Notes: generated from the letters alone by a model not told the origin. A stretch of DNA of 64,000 nucleotides from Camellia lanceoleosa (GCA_025200525.1 CM045768.1:53693177-53757176), one strand, 5' to 3'. Positions 10,974-23,308 are shown, numbered from the stretch's first letter. Numbers and translations: made by a program.

Positions 10974-12797
10974 ATGGAGAACTCAGTCACCATTAGATGC
11001 CGCAATCACTTATGGTTGGTTGTCTTTGTCATGTTTGTTTTATGGTACTTATTGCTTTATGTTCCTGATTGGTCTTCTCTCCGTCTCACCTCTTTGCCGC
11101 AAAACCATGTCAATTTCATTGAATCCCAACACTCTAATCCCAGTCAAAATCCCAATCATGTTGGTGACACTGATCATCATTCCATCAGCACTACAATATC
11201 CGATGATGATCGGGTAAAACCCGAGAATGAAATCGGAACTGAAACAAAAAATAGAGAAATTACGCCGATCAAACCATCCGCTGAGAAAGAAGGAATTGAA
11301 AACATTGATCGAGTTAGTGAAAACAGAGAAAAACCCACTTCTGAAATTGTCGATCATCGTGGCGAAAAACCTGAAGATGGAAGTAGAGCCGCGGCCAAAC
11401 CATCAGAAAGAATTGAAAAGGTTGACCAAACACCTGTTACTGAAAACAGAGAAGAACCAGCATCTGAAAATCCTGAATTACAAGCGTGTTCGGGTCGATA
11501 CATCTATGTTCACGACATTCCAAAGAGGTTCAACGATGAATTGATAGAGAATTGCAAGTCACTCAGCAACTGGAGTAACATGTGTCAGTACATGGAGAAC
11601 ATGGGTCTTGGCCAGCGTCTTCCAACCGATAAGGTCTTCTCAAACACCGGTTGGTTCGCCACGAACCAGTTCTCGTTAGAAGTCATATTCCACAACAGAA
11701 TGAAACAGTACAAGTGTTTGACAAAGGACTCAACGAAAGCTTCTGCAATTTTCATACCTTACTATGCAGGCCTCGATGTTGCTCGATATCTATGGGGTTC
11801 GAGTGCATCAGCAAGAGATTCTGGCTCAATTGATGTCTACAAATGGGTTAGAGAACAACCCGAATGGAAAACCTTATATGGTAGAGACCATTTCTTGGTT
11901 GCAGGGAGGATTACATGGGATTTCAGGAGAGGGGTCGACGATGACTCTGCTTGGGGAAACAGGCTAATGCTATTGCCTGAATCCAAGAATATTACAATGC
12001 TGACAATCGAGTCGAGCCCTTGGAACAGCAACGATTTCGCAATACCATACCCGACATACTTTCACCCTTCGAAAGACGGTGAAGTGTTCCAATGGCAAAA
12101 CAAGATGAGGAGGCTAAGAAGGCGGTTCTTGTTTTCGTTCGCTGGAGCTCCCCGGCCCAACATGGAGGACTCAATCCGAAGTCAGATTATGCAACAATGC
12201 CAAGCAACAAGGCGAAAGTGCAAGTTGTTGGAATGCCAAAACAAGGGGAACAAGTGCATGAAACCGGCTTACCTAATGAAAATGTTTCAAAGCTCGGTGT
12301 TCTGCTTGCAGCCTCCCGGGGATTCATTCACCAGGAGGTCGACTTTTGACTCGATTGTCGCTGGCTGCATTCCCGTGTTTTTCCACCCAGCTTCTGCTTA
12401 TATCCAGTACTTGTGGCATTTGCCGAAGAATTACAAGAAGTACTCGGTTATGATACCGGAGGACGATGTGAAGAACAATAATGTGAGCATTGAGAGTGAA
12501 CTAATGAAGATTCCTAATGCTAAGGTCGCGGCGATGAGGGAGGAGGTGATAAAGTTGATTCCGAAGGTGATATATACCGATCCAAGGTCTAGATTGGAGA
12601 CAGTTGAAGATGCATTTGATTTAACAGTGAAGGGGGTTCTTGAGAGAGTGGAGAGATTGAGGAGGGAGATTGAGGAGGGAAGGAATTCTAGTGTGGGTTT
12701 TCATGAAGAATTTAGTTGGAAGTACAGTTTCTTTGGGACTTTAGATAACAGAGAATGGGATCATTTTTTTAAAAGAAGAGACAGAGATAGATATTAA
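10974..12797 (+). CDS. MUR3-like xyloglucan galactosyltransferase (GT47, exostosin domain)
   Basis: Single-exon gene, 607 residues, complete. It should be a Golgi type II membrane enzyme adding galactose to xylose side chains of xyloglucan. A short cytoplasmic tail is followed by one membrane helix (about residues 11-30), a hydrophilic Glu/Lys/Pro-rich stem (about 31-170) and the GT47 domain (about 172-600). The domain carries [66 protein letters not shown] and the donor-site block [18 protein letters not shown] then [10 protein letters not shown], all as in MUR3. I chose ATG 10974 (AAGATGG context, and relatives begin just before the helix). ATG 10929 is also in frame and would add 15 basic residues; the frame is open upstream to 10839 but without another ATG. 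The stem has a small internal repeat. Could be another member of the MUR3/XLT2 clade with a different acceptor position. Confidence 0.93.
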   Translation: MENSVTIRCRNHLWLVVFVMFVLWYLLLYVPDWSSLRLTSLPQNHVNFIESQHSNPSQNPNHVGDTDHHSISTTISDDDRVKPENEIGTETKNREITPIKPSAEKEGIENIDRVSENREKPTSEIVDHRGEKPEDGSRAAAKPSERIEKVDQTPVTENREEPASENPELQACSGRYIYVHDIPKRFNDELIENCKSLSNWSNMCQYMENMGLGQRLPTDKVFSNTGWFATNQFSLEVIFHNRMKQYKCLTKDSTKASAIFIPYYAGLDVARYLWGSSASARDSGSIDVYKWVREQPEWKTLYGRDHFLVAGRITWDFRRGVDDDSAWGNRLMLLPESKNITMLTIESSPWNSNDFAIPYPTYFHPSKDGEVFQWQNKMRRLRRRFLFSFAGAPRPNMEDSIRSQIMQQCQATRRKCKLLECQNKGNKCMKPAYLMKMFQSSVFCLQPPGDSFTRRSTFDSIVAGCIPVFFHPASAYIQYLWHLPKNYKKYSVMIPEDDVKNNNVSIESELMKIPNAKVAAMREEVIKLIPKVIYTDPRSRLETVEDAFDLTVKGVLERVERLRREIEEGRNSSVGFHEEFSWKYSFFGTLDNREWDHFFKRRDRDRY

Positions 12798-13591
12798 CAT
12801 GACAGTAAAGAGAAAAACAGAAAGAACAGAATATGAAAAATACAATGTAGTTTGCTTTAGTTTTATTAGAAGTATTTTAATGTTTTTTTTAGCTAATATA
12901 GATCTTGATTTGTTACGTTTTTGTTTATTTGTTGAGATTCTGAATTCTTTTGAGTAGCTCAGTTTTCACTTTATACTGTATGTCTAACACCATAACCAAT
13001 GCCCTTTTATTGGCCGTGCACGTGCTTATTCTTTCGGATATTCAGGAGTGGAATTCTCTTGAAGTTTCTTGCAGTAAGTAGTTAATTTTTGGAGCAGAAT
13101 TTTCTTGAAGTTTCATACAGTTATTCTTTAGAAAACTCCATGCCAGAAGATCCGAACACACTATTTAGGGTAATTATTTAGTAATTTTGAAATATAGATA
13201 CTAATATTATATTACTGTGATTGGTAAAGAAGTGGGTAGGTGAGGTATTTGTTAGAAATGGTTTGAAAATTCTGGGTAAAAACAGAATTTTTCATAACTT
13301 TGGTCTATTATTTAGGTGAGACCCATACGCGGCGGGTCTAAGTGGTAACGCGTTTTATACCATGTTGTGATTCACGTAGTATATTTGGTTACTCAAAACC
13401 ATTATCGGGTGAATAAGAAATTAAAGTCAAAGTATGCTCCATGGAAATGAAGTTTTTGATAGAAATTTCTTAAGGTTTGGAAATTGGCTTGTCCCACATT
13501 GGTTTGGTGGGAATTTTTGAATAGGTTTATATAGCTTGGAATTATAACTTGGGAGGGCCCCAAGGGGCACTCCAAGTTTGTAGAAGGGAGA
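12798..13591 (+). other. 3' flank of the GT47 gene; nothing recognised
   Basis: T-rich sequence just after the stop probably holds the 3' untranslated region (to about 12960). The rest has no coding signal. 13475-13580 (CCCACATTGG..., TTTATATAGC, GGGAGGGCCCCAAGGGGCAC) looks retrotransposon- or promoter-like but I could not delimit it. Confidence 0.35.
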
Positions 13592-14769
13592 TGTTATGGG
13601 TTAGACCCATTGGATCCAAAAATAACCACATGTGCGCCGCCGTCCAGTCAATCGGGTGGGTTGGGCTTGGGTGTGTAGTGTGAGGTTGGACTTGTCCTGC
13701 CCAATACTAATCTTTTTGGACCAAAAATATTTGAATTTAATTTTATTCTTCGTAAATAAAATCTGTTTGAATTCAAATTATTTTGCACATCTTCAAAGAT
13801 TGTACAGGTTAATTCAAATCTGTGCAACAAATTCGGTTATGTGTTCAAAATTCAAAACCGAATAGATTGAACTTGTTCAAACAGTGCCGAACAGGTACTG
13901 TATCTGTTTAACACATATTTGCTACCTGTTGGATTCAAATTGAAAAAGCCACCAATCCATCTATAAAAAGGCAACCCTCATTTGATGCTTGAATTCACAA
14001 TTTTCGTCCATAATAATTCTGCTATTATTCTTACATATTGTTGCATTATTTTCCTTGTAAGAAAGAGGATATACACATAGTGTGTTCGTTGTTCGAATAT
14101 ATTGTAGTGCTGCATTTATTCATTGATAGATCATTTTATTCTGAGAGTTAGACGTCCATATTCTGAAAACACCGTTGAGAAGATGAATCTGTCATAAGGA
14201 CACAGTGTCGAACACTAGACTTGATCAGAATATTATTCAAGAAATTAATCGAGTAAGTTGTTTATTTATTTTTTGGTTTTATTTATTTATTTATTTAAAT
14301 TAGATTTGATTTTGTTTTTTTGTAACAAAATAAAAATCTATTTTATTTATTTTATTTTATTTTACTGGTTTGATTTTTGTAATCAAACAAATTTTCTCAT
14401 TTCTTTTATTTCTTCTGTATTCTGTTTGTTGTTAAGTACACAACAGAATTTATTTTTCCAAATACAGTGAAGATTGTCCAACAATCTTAAGACAGAATAA
14501 ATTTTTGTGTCTTCATTGTATTTAATTTTCTGTGGTTTCACAAAGTGATATTCTGGTTGAAAAATACAAATATTAATTATAAACTATTTGACAGATAGTA
14601 GTAATATACTGTCTATTTTCTTTAACAACTAGTAGTAATATGCTGGTGTCATTAACAATTGCAGAATATTATTTGGTGTTACAGAAAATTATTATGGTAT
14701 TTTATTTTTCTAGTTTTAGTAACAAGGAAAATAAAATTATTTTGTGTTATAATTTATTTTCTGATTTTA

Positions 14770-15523
14770 GGGCTGGTTTGGGGTGTCCTAAAAAAGTGCA
14801 CTTTTTGTCTTTTTGGACTAAAAAAGTTGAGAAAAAAATATGAAGGTTTGGGTTAACTTTTTGAATTTTTATGAAAAAATGTGTATTAAAAAATTGTATA
14901 AAAAGAGTGTGTAAGAGATGAATAGTGACAGGTGGGCCCAGCCGTACAAATCGGCAGCCGTGTATTGGGGTTCAAAATTATTGGGTAATTTTTGTACAAA
15001 GCATTGGACGGTTTTGTTTGGTCCGTGAAGGTCATCACGGGTCCCATTTTAATAATCTGAACCGTTCAATGTGTATAACTCGTCGAACACTATGTACCTG
15101 TAAAAAATCACGTTAATCGGATATCGATAGCTATCTGATCAGATATATTTATTTTTCAATCATTAATTATAACACCATCCATTTGTCGTACATAACTGAT
15201 CTGATCATATAGTTATCGATATCCGATCAATGTGATTTTTTGCAGACATATAGTACTCAATGAGTTCTACATATTTAACGGTTCAGATTATCAAAACGGG
15301 ACCCGTGATAGTCCTCACAGGCCAAACGCAGTGTGGATGCCAATGCAACCCAATCATTTCAGATATACTCATACTTTTACTTGCCAAACAATTCGGTCTG
15401 TCCTTTGGGCAGAAAAAATATATATATATATATATATTTTTTTTGGATGAATAGTGATATCTTTTTGGATTTTGGAGTAACTTTTTGACTTTTTGGCTGA
15501 AATAGGGTACCCTAAATCAGCCC
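14770..15523. mobile_element. Foldback Tourist-type (PIF/Harbinger) element
   Basis: 754 bp between TTA target duplications (14767-14769, 15524-15526). The ends GGGCTGGTTTGGGGT and ACCCTAAATCAGCCC are inverted repeats. The inverted homology continues inward: CACGGGTCCC followed by AATCTGAACCGTT near 15036-15068 is matched by its reverse complement near 15275-15305, and the arms meet around GATAGCTATCTGATCAGA / CTGATCTGATCATATAG near 15130-15210. A TA microsatellite (15419-15440) lies in the right arm. No transposase. Confidence 0.85.
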
Positions 15524-15582
15524 TTAGTAACTAGAAAATTAATTTGTGTTCTAGTTTTTTCTGATTTTTGTAATTGGATATT

Positions 15583-15651
15583 ATGGCTACTGCAACTGGA
15601 AGTGGTACTCCAATTGTTACACCAATACCGGTCTCTATCCAGAACCATTAA
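15583..15651 (+). pseudogene. Start of a copia gag gene, cut short
   Basis: ATG at 15583 opens 22 codons (MATATGSGTPIVTPIPVSIQ plus NH) ending at TAA 15649-15651. The PVS motif after a Gly/Ser/Thr-rich start resembles gag openings of plant copia polyproteins. The rest of gag-pol is absent. Confidence 0.5.
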
Positions 15652-15657
15652 TTTTTA

Positions 15658-15952
15658 AGGTGGTACTCCAAGTCTCATTAATTTTTAATAGACCAATTTA
15701 CCCTTCCAAGACCTCCTCCATCTGCCAAACAATTGATGTCTTCATTCTCTCTCTCTTACTTCTACACCCACTCCCCACAACACCAACAACCAAACAGACT
15801 CTCTCTCTCTCTCTCTCTCTCTTAATCGTCCATCTCATAAACAAAGAACAGGGCGTCGAGCTCACTTACGGCGAGCTCATAATTATTCGTCTCTTGCAAA
15901 GTGGAAACATCGTCGCAGCGGAGAACGGTAGTGAGACCAAGGAGGCGGTGAG
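15658..15952 (+). other. Low-copy sequence with coding-like stretch, interrupted by the solo LTR
   Basis: Contains a CT microsatellite (about 15797-15822) followed by an open frame, KEQGVELTYGELIIIRLLQS then GNIVAAENGSETKEAV, that runs straight into the solo LTR at 15953. Joining across the LTR continues with RERQRAPSAIVEVAK and a stop near 19850. The composition is gene-like but I do not recognise the product; it may be a first exon or a dead gene. Confidence 0.4.
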
Positions 15953-18900
15953 TGTCACGACCCAAACCCGCCCCTATAGGTTTAGCATCGTAACCGGCCA
16001 GTAATCTTGGGATTACCGAAGGCCTCTGAGACAAATTGTCATAATATTAGGGGTTAGCGGAAGCAAATAACAATATACAACGTCCATTGAGCTGTGCAAA
16101 CTTATATGAGATAGAAATATTTTAAACTTTTTATATACATATATACACATTATCTTTAAGTCATCATATAAATATAGATCAGACAAAAAGGACTTAGCCT
16201 CTTTTACAAAATACACAAGACTTGTTTAACCAAACAAGAAAACAGAACTTAAACTTTAAATCACATAGCGATAATCACTTGACATATCCGGAACCTCCAT
16301 GGAAGACACCTAGGTTGGCTGACAAAAACAGATTCTAGGTAGATGCCTCTAAGCCTGGTCGCACGCCTAATCACCTACATACATAAATAATACAATGAGT
16401 TAGAGCCCAGTGAATAATAACAGAGTAAAGGGTTTCAATGAATGAGTCCGTACAAATTCAGAAATTATAATTCAGTTTCGTATTAAATTCATAATTTATC
16501 CAGATCATATATAGGAATCGTGAAGTATGCTTAAGTATACGTAATACATTCATTAGCACTAGCAGAAACAGTTGACCCATAAAAGGACGGCCATAAAGGC
16601 ATACAGTTGACTTACGTGCGGAAGCAGTGCTTGGCTCATAAGACGTCTGATTGACCCATAATTAGGGCGTAATGTAACGTATAATGCGATTATCATTTGA
16701 AGCTAAGAATGTCACGAATACATTTCAGAAACATTGGACAATCATTCATCCATATAGAAAATATTATCTCAGAAAATAAATTATCTTATATCACTCAGAA
16801 AGTACTTATAATTGAACATAACTTTACAAAGTTATTACTCACAGATAGCCGCAAAAGCAAATCAGACAGACTGGACATATCAGATAAATCAGGCAGACAA
16901 TGGCGTGTGACCTACACATGCACATAACATATACACATTGAAATACAATATTACTCCCTTGATCAAACTTGACTTTCCTAGTCTTTTTTCGCCTAAGCAG
17001 TCCGAAGTTCTACTATGCTTATTCTTTCTTATTCAAATAAACCGGGTTCTTATTTCACATATTCTTTCATTACTAAGCCCTTCTTTTCCAAATAGATTGA
17101 TCTTTTACTTAGCTTCTTAAACAATTACCACTAGATCAACAATTCATTTTTCAACTAACTAATCTATACTGATTGGTAGCTTATTAATCTTTATTGAGTC
17201 ATAAATCATGTCTAGAATGCTTTGGAAAGAGATGAGAATAAAAATGTGAACTAAATACAATTTTTCAAAATATGTTGAAAATAGGTCTCCGCTCGAGCGC
17301 CACTTTGGTCGCTCGAGCGAACTGTAAAATTTGAAAACTAATGGGAGCTCGATTTTCACGCTCGAGCGAGACTTTCCTCGCTTGAGCGGACAACGTAAAT
17401 TCTGAAATTTCAAAATTGCAATTGAAGTTCAAATTTGGTATTCAAAGCCTCAAAACATATACTTTTGGTACACAAAAATGGAGAACCATTGGATAATTTA
17501 GTAAACACTTTCAATTAGAAATCATTCATTCAAAATCATGCTCCAATTTTCCAAATTTAGTTTTAACTCATCTTCTTTACATCAACCCACAATTCTAAAA
17601 TATAAATTAGACTTCCTAACCTCTTGAAATTCTATGATGTATGTAATACAAATAGATCCAATTTTATTATTAATAACAAAATCAACTTAACTATAAATTA
17701 CACAAATCAATTTCTTAGAAATTCAACTTAACTCAATTTCTAACCAAAAACTTAATTTATAATCATGGGTGTTCTAAAATGTATCTAAATTGAATAGAAT
17801 TCTTAAATTACATCACATGCATGGATTAAATAAAAATCTAATTATAAAATCAAAATTTTAGGATTAATTTCAAATTAATTTCCACAACTATGAGTCTACT
17901 TAATTTCTTACTTAAAACCTTATTTTTTTACAAAATTCATGAGACTAAGGCCTCGTTTGGCAAGAGGCTAAAATAGCCAATTAGCCAAAAAGTTACCTTT
18001 TTAGCCAAAAAGCCAACAACCCATACCAAAAAGTCAAAGATTCCCTTTTCTCTCTACTTTTTGCACGTCGTTTCGTAATTAGCCAAAAAGTTGGCCCAAA
18101 CATACAGGTTTTTCTTACCAACCTTTTTAGCCAATTAGCCAAAAAGTTACTAAATTAGCCTGTTCCCAAACGAGGCCTAAGTCCATAACTTTCTTAATTC
18201 AGGATGCATGGAGGATTATCTAAAACAAGAAATTAAAGTTATAAAACTCTTAGAAAATATTTACATGTATGAAATTAGGGTCAAAATTCAAACCAATTAC
18301 ATCTAAAATTCCTTTAATTCAATATTAAGTTCAAAATGTTCATGATGAATTCATAATTTCCCAAAACTCATTTCCTTAATCTCAAGCTTAACTCAATTTG
18401 TTTTAACCTCAATTTAATTCATAGTCATGGATGTTCCAAAATGTTTAATTTGAGTCAAACTCTTAGATTATATTACATGCATGGGTTAATAATTAAAATC
18501 AAAACCCATATTTATTCTTTAGTTCTTCCAAATTACATGCATGTAGAAATAAGGCCCAAATTCATATAAAATATGCAAAAATCAAACCCAAAATAATTAA
18601 TTTCTAAGTTGATTTCCATAAATTTGAACCTAATTCCATTGCATGGATTAAATCTTCAATACATTATTGTTGCATGTAATTTTTATAACACAATTCAAGG
18701 ATAATTCTCAAAATTAAACTCAAACTTAACAAATTTAAAGAATCATAACTCATAATCTTTAAGCTAACTATTTTTACATGCAAAACCCATTTTCCATCAA
18801 TTTATATAATTGATCTTCAAATCTTCATTTTTTTTAATCTTCTCAAAGTTCATCTTAAATCAATTTATGTCTAGATTATTTAAACAATACTGAAGAGGAT

Positions 18901-19799
18901 GAAATTTCTTACTTAAAGATAAATTTTTCACAATTTTAAGCTTGAATCTTGGTATTCCACAGGGCTTCCTTCTTTTCCCCTCTTTTTTTTTTTCTTTTTT
19001 TTTTCTCTCCTTCCTTCCGGTTTCTCCCTCTCAGCCGAGCTCTCTCTTCATTTCTCTTTTCTAACTCTGCTTCCAGCAGAGTGAAAGGCACCATTTTGAT
19101 TTCAATTGCCATCTCTTATTATTATTTTTTTTTTTCATTCATTAGTGGGACACTTGTCCATGTATTATGAACCCATGTTTCATTAGTTTAGCACACTAAT
19201 CACACTTTATTTTAATTAAACATCACTATTGGGATGCTACCTTGATTAATCATAATTAGCATATAAGTTAATTAATCATAACTAATTACAATTTCCTACA
19301 TGATTTCATTAGTCTAATTTGAATTCTTTTAGAGTCCAATTAATTATATTTAAATTTATTAATCTTAATCAGATTTTAATCAAACTCCCAAAAGGTTCCA
19401 AATTCCGTCGCTTAAACTACATATTCAAATTGGGCACCCCATAAATAAATTTAATTCGTAATAATTACAATTCTCAATCTTCATAATTTAATTAACTTGA
19501 TTAACTCCAATTAGGACCTAATTAATCGAATCTCAATTTTACTAAACTGAAACGAATATTTAATTAAACTCCCAAATGGATCCATAATTAAGATTAAATT
19601 GATTCAACTTCATAACTTCATTTCCTTAAGCCATTTGGACCCTTAATTTCTAATTCCAAAATAAATCTTTAATTGAATCATATACGAGTTAGATTCCACA
19701 ATTCTCATAAATCCCAAATTAAATTATAATACTCGGCAATTAAATTTCAAATCCTCTTAGTATCAAGTACTAATCATTATACATGATGAGGTTGTTACA
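15953..19799. mobile_element. Long solo LTR, Ty3/gypsy type
   Basis: 3,847 bp, starting TGTCACGACCC and ending GTTGTTACA, flanked by GTGAG (15948-15952) and GTGAA (19800-19804), a 5-bp target duplication with one change. There is no internal domain, primer site or coding frame, so it reads as a solo LTR. TGTCACGACCC starts and multi-kilobase LTRs are usual for plant gypsy chromovirus (Tekay/Del-like) elements; the lineage is inferred. A Tourist MITE is nested at 17949-18177. GCTCGAGC palindromes repeat at 17291-17400. Confidence 0.75.
17949..18177. mobile_element. Tourist-type MITE nested in the solo LTR
   Basis: 229 bp between TAA duplications (17946-17948, 18178-18180). Left end GGCCTCGTTTGGCAAGAGGC and right end reverse complement GGCCTCGTTTGGGAACAGGC are near-identical inverted repeats. 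The motif AGCCAATTAGCCAAAAAGTT occurs in both halves. Confidence 0.9.
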
Positions 19800-20770
19800 G
19801 TGAAGAGAGAGAGGCAAAGGGCGCCGAGTGCCATTGTTGAAGTTGCCAAGTGATAAAGTTGTCTGGTGGTGTTTTTTGGGTTGCAGTTTGAGGTTTGGGT
19901 TTATTAATTTCGGTTGATCTAAGCTGAAGATATATGTGCCTCAAAATTTGATAAAGGCTTATTTTGAAGGAAAAAAAAAAAAAGTCAGTTTATTTGTTTG
20001 TTGGTTTATTTGAATCATCAGTGTGTTTAGTTTTATAATTTTAAAATTGAAAATATTATCAGTTTAAAATTAAAAAAAATAGTAATATTCTCAGTTTTAA
20101 CACTGAAAAAAATTAAAAAATTTCTCAATTTTACTAGATATTTTTGAGAAATTTCTCGATTTTTTTCATGATTAAAATTGAGAATATTATAAACTGAGAA
20201 TGTTCTCAATTTCAAAGCAGAGAATAATTTCAGTTTATAATTATCAAAACTAATAAATTTCTCAATTTTTTTTCTTGAAAATATTGTCAGTTTTAAGAAA
20301 ATTTTCAATTTTTTTCATGATTAAAAATAATAATATTATAAATTGAGAATGTTCAAATTGAAAACAAAAGAAGATGAGAGAGAAAGCTAGAGAGAGCAAG
20401 CCAATGATTTTGATCAATTCAAGATATAGTGTTGTTAGAGAGAGAGAGAGCGAGAGAAAGTTAGGAAGAGAGAAACTGAAGCATCTCATGAATGAAATTT
20501 TGTGGGCTATAACAGGGTGATTCAAGAAAACAAAACTAAAAGGTACAGAGAGAGGAAGCAAACAAGGATTTGATGTTCTATTAGTGGAAAAAGTAGTGCG
20601 TTCTTGAACATGAAATCAACCTCGATGATTTCTTCATCAGAATGAACAGGAAATTGAAGGTGAACCTCAATGACGGAGCCACCAGCAGGAGTAAGATAGG
20701 CATAACCAAGAAATCCTTTGAGATCCTTCAAAATTATATCTTCATCCACTTCCCATAATTGATTTGATTT
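19800..20770. other. Continuation of low-copy sequence right of the solo LTR; minus-strand coding-like fragment
   Basis: After the LTR the host sequence resumes. 20030-20350 is AT-rich with many short inverted GAGAATATT/AATATTCTC-like motifs. At 20570-20749, minus strand, there is an open frame with ordinary coding composition (MDEDIILKDLKGFLGYAYLT, then GGSVIEVHLQFPVHSDEEII) that ends in low-complexity sequence. I do not recognise it; it may be one exon of a dead gene. Confidence 0.35.
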
Positions 20771-21149
20771 TGATTTTAGTAAATAATATCAACGTTGTTA
20801 TATATATATATATATATAACTGTTTGGGTTGAAGGGTAAAAATGTCTTCTTCTTTATAAATAGGACTTATTGGTTTAAAAACTTTTAGATATGACCTAAG
20901 TTACTACCAAATATGTAGATAGAACTTTTAGGTAATTAATCCAAATTTTTTTAACTTAAATATAAAGTAAAAAAAATAAAATATTTAATAATAACTTTTA
21001 ATTTTTTACAAAAAGAAAGAAAAAATTATATGCTATTTTGAATTTTAATTTTTTTAAAAATTTTCAAGTAAAAGAAAAATGCTTGGACCCGTTTTTTAGA
21101 GACCCACAATCTCCTTTGGATCTCAACTATCTATCCATCTATCTATCTA
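20771..21149. other. AT-rich spacer with TA and TCTA repeats
   Basis: TA run at about 20801-20818 and TATC repeats just before the first Helitron. No gene seen. Confidence 0.4.
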
Positions 21150-21580
21150 TCTATACTATACATTAAGCAAAATGAAATTTTTAACCCCAATGCCTGTGGG
21201 AGCTTCAATATCCCAATTTGAATTTTCTAAATTTTTTAATTAAAAAAAAACTTAGCCTTTATTATTTGGTCAAAATCACTGATTAGTATTTATTAACTTT
21301 TTTCAATCCACATGTTTTTCCACATGCTTGTATTTATTGATTTGGTCAAAATCCTCTGATTAGCATTTAAAATCTCCTCATACAAATAATTATAGATACA
21401 ATATTTATATAGTTACTGCAGTACCCTTTTCAACTTCTCTCATACACTATGGTTAGTGATAAGATTGTTAAATTATTTTTATAAAAAATCTTTAAAAACA
21501 TAATTTATATATTAAAAAAAATCTAAAACAAATATAAATATCTATAATTATTCCGTGCATAGCACAGGTGATAGGCTAGT
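21150..21580 (+). mobile_element. Short non-autonomous Helitron
   Basis: Begins TCTATACTATACATTAAGC after an A, and ends with the hairpin-like CCGTGCATAGCACAGG followed 10 bases later by CTAGT. 5' TC, a 3' hairpin and CTRR-type end, no terminal inverted repeats and no target duplication are Helitron features. 431 bp, no Rep/helicase. Confidence 0.75.
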
Positions 21581-21581
21581 A

Positions 21582-23308
21582 TCTATACTATATATTAAGC
21601 AAAAGAGGGTTTTTAACCCCAAGCCTTGTGGAAGCTCCAATCTCCCAATCTAAATTTCTTGATTTTTTTATTTTTTTAAAAAAAAATCTTAGAATTTATT
21701 AACATCTCCCAACTCCCAAGTCTTACCTTCATAATAACACTTTAATGCATTAAGAACAAGCATAAAAAAAATTCTTTGAAATCCAACACATATGAATTCC
21801 TTGTAAAGTCCCAACACATATGATTATTATCCCTCATAATAACACTTTAATGCATTAAGAACAAACATAAAAAAAATTCTTGAAAAGTCCAACACATATG
21901 ATTATTATCAAAACATTAAACTTTAATATAATATAATAAAAAAAAAAGACATTTAACTCCTTTAAAAGTCCAACACATATGATTATTATCAAAATATTAA
22001 ACTTTAATATAATATAAAAAAAGAAAAAAAAGAAGACATTAAAAAAAAAATATTTAAAAATCACAATTTATATATATAGATAATTGTAAACACAATAAAA
22101 TAGGAGAGCATTCATGTCTACACGTTTTTTTTAATAAGATCTCCTCTATTATAATAAGATAGCACTTTATTTCTTTCATCTTCTAATCTATATATATATA
22201 TATTATATTATCTATACTTACTATATATTAAGCAAAAGGGAGTTTTTAACCCCAAACCCTGTGGTAGCTCTAATCTCTCAATCTAAATTTTTTGATTTTT
22301 TATTTTTTTTTTAACATTTATTAACTTCTCCCAACTCTTAAGTCTTACCCTCATAATAACACTTTAATGCATTAAGAATAAACATAAAAAAAATTCTTTG
22401 AAATCCAACACATATGAATTCCTTGAAAAGTCCCAATACATATGATTATTATCTCTCATAATAACACTTTAATGCATTAAGAACAAGTATAAAAAAAATT
22501 ATTGAAAAGTCCAACACATATGATTATTATCAAAATATTAAACTTTAATATTATATAAAACAGGGAAAAAAGAAGACATTTAAAAAAAAAAAATTAAAAA
22601 TCACAATTCACATATATAGATAATTGTAAATACAATAAAATAGGAGGGCATTAATGTCTACACGCTTTTTTTTATAAGATCTCATCCATTATAAAAGATA
22701 GCACATTATTTCTCTCATCTTATAATCTATATATATATATATATATATAGAGTAATGCTAGGGATACAAAATTTTTTACCAAATGAATGACCAAACCTCT
22801 CACATGGGTGTGGGGTCCACTTGAGAGGTTTGGTCATTCATTTGGTAGAAAATTTGGGGCCTCTAGCATTTTCCATATATATATTATATTATATATTGTA
22901 TATATTAAGGAAAATGGGATTTCTAAATCCCAACCCTTATAGGAGTTCCAATCTTCCAACCTTAATTTTTAAAATTTTTTATTTAAAAAAAAAACTCAGC
23001 ATTTATTGATTTGGTCAAAATTTCCTGATCAACATTTATTAACTTTTTTCAATCCACATATCTTTCCACATCCCTGCAATTATTGATTTGGTCAAAATTT
23101 CCTAATCAGCATTTAAAATCCCCTCATACAAATAATTATAGATACAATTCGTGTATAATTATTGCAGTACCCTTTTCAACTTCCCCCATATACTATGATT
23201 AGTAATAAGAAAAAAATCTTAAAAAACATAATTTATATATTTAAAAAAATCTAAAACAAATATAAATATCTATAATTATCCCGTGCATAGCACAGGTGAT
23301 AGGCTAGT
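21582..23308 (+). mobile_element. Tandem or nested Helitron copies of the same family
   Basis: Starts like TCTATACTATATATTAAGC occur at 21582 and 22211, and a decayed one near 22895 (TGTATATATTAAGGAAAATGG). Each is followed by the family phrase on an opening AACCCCAA and CTGTGGGAGCT-like text. Only the last has a 3' end (CCGTGCATAGCACAGG ... CTAGT at 23304-23308). The first two copies share about 600 bp, including the repeated phrase TCCAACACATATGATTATTA. All are non-coding. Confidence 0.65.
22750..22874. mobile_element. Small hairpin MITE
   Basis: 125 bp with ends GAGTAATGCTAG and the reverse complement of CTAGCATTTTCC. The arms contain a perfect 25-bp inverted repeat, 22778-22802 against 22822-22846, with a 19-base loop. 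It sits inside a TA-repeat, which hides the target duplication. Confidence 0.75.

Larger units (their letters stand above)
13592..15657 (+). mobile_element. 5' portion of a second Ty1/copia element (leader to gag start), truncated
   Basis: From TGTTATGGGTTAGACCCATT onward the sequence resembles a copia LTR plus leader: a TATAAAAAGG box near 13965, a T-rich leader, and then a gag start MATATGSGTPIVTPIPVSIQ at 15583. After 22 codons a stop follows and similarity is lost, so only the 5' end remains. The leader is split by a Tourist element (14770-15523). The LTR start is a guess; the inner LTR end and primer site were not located. Confidence 0.55.
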
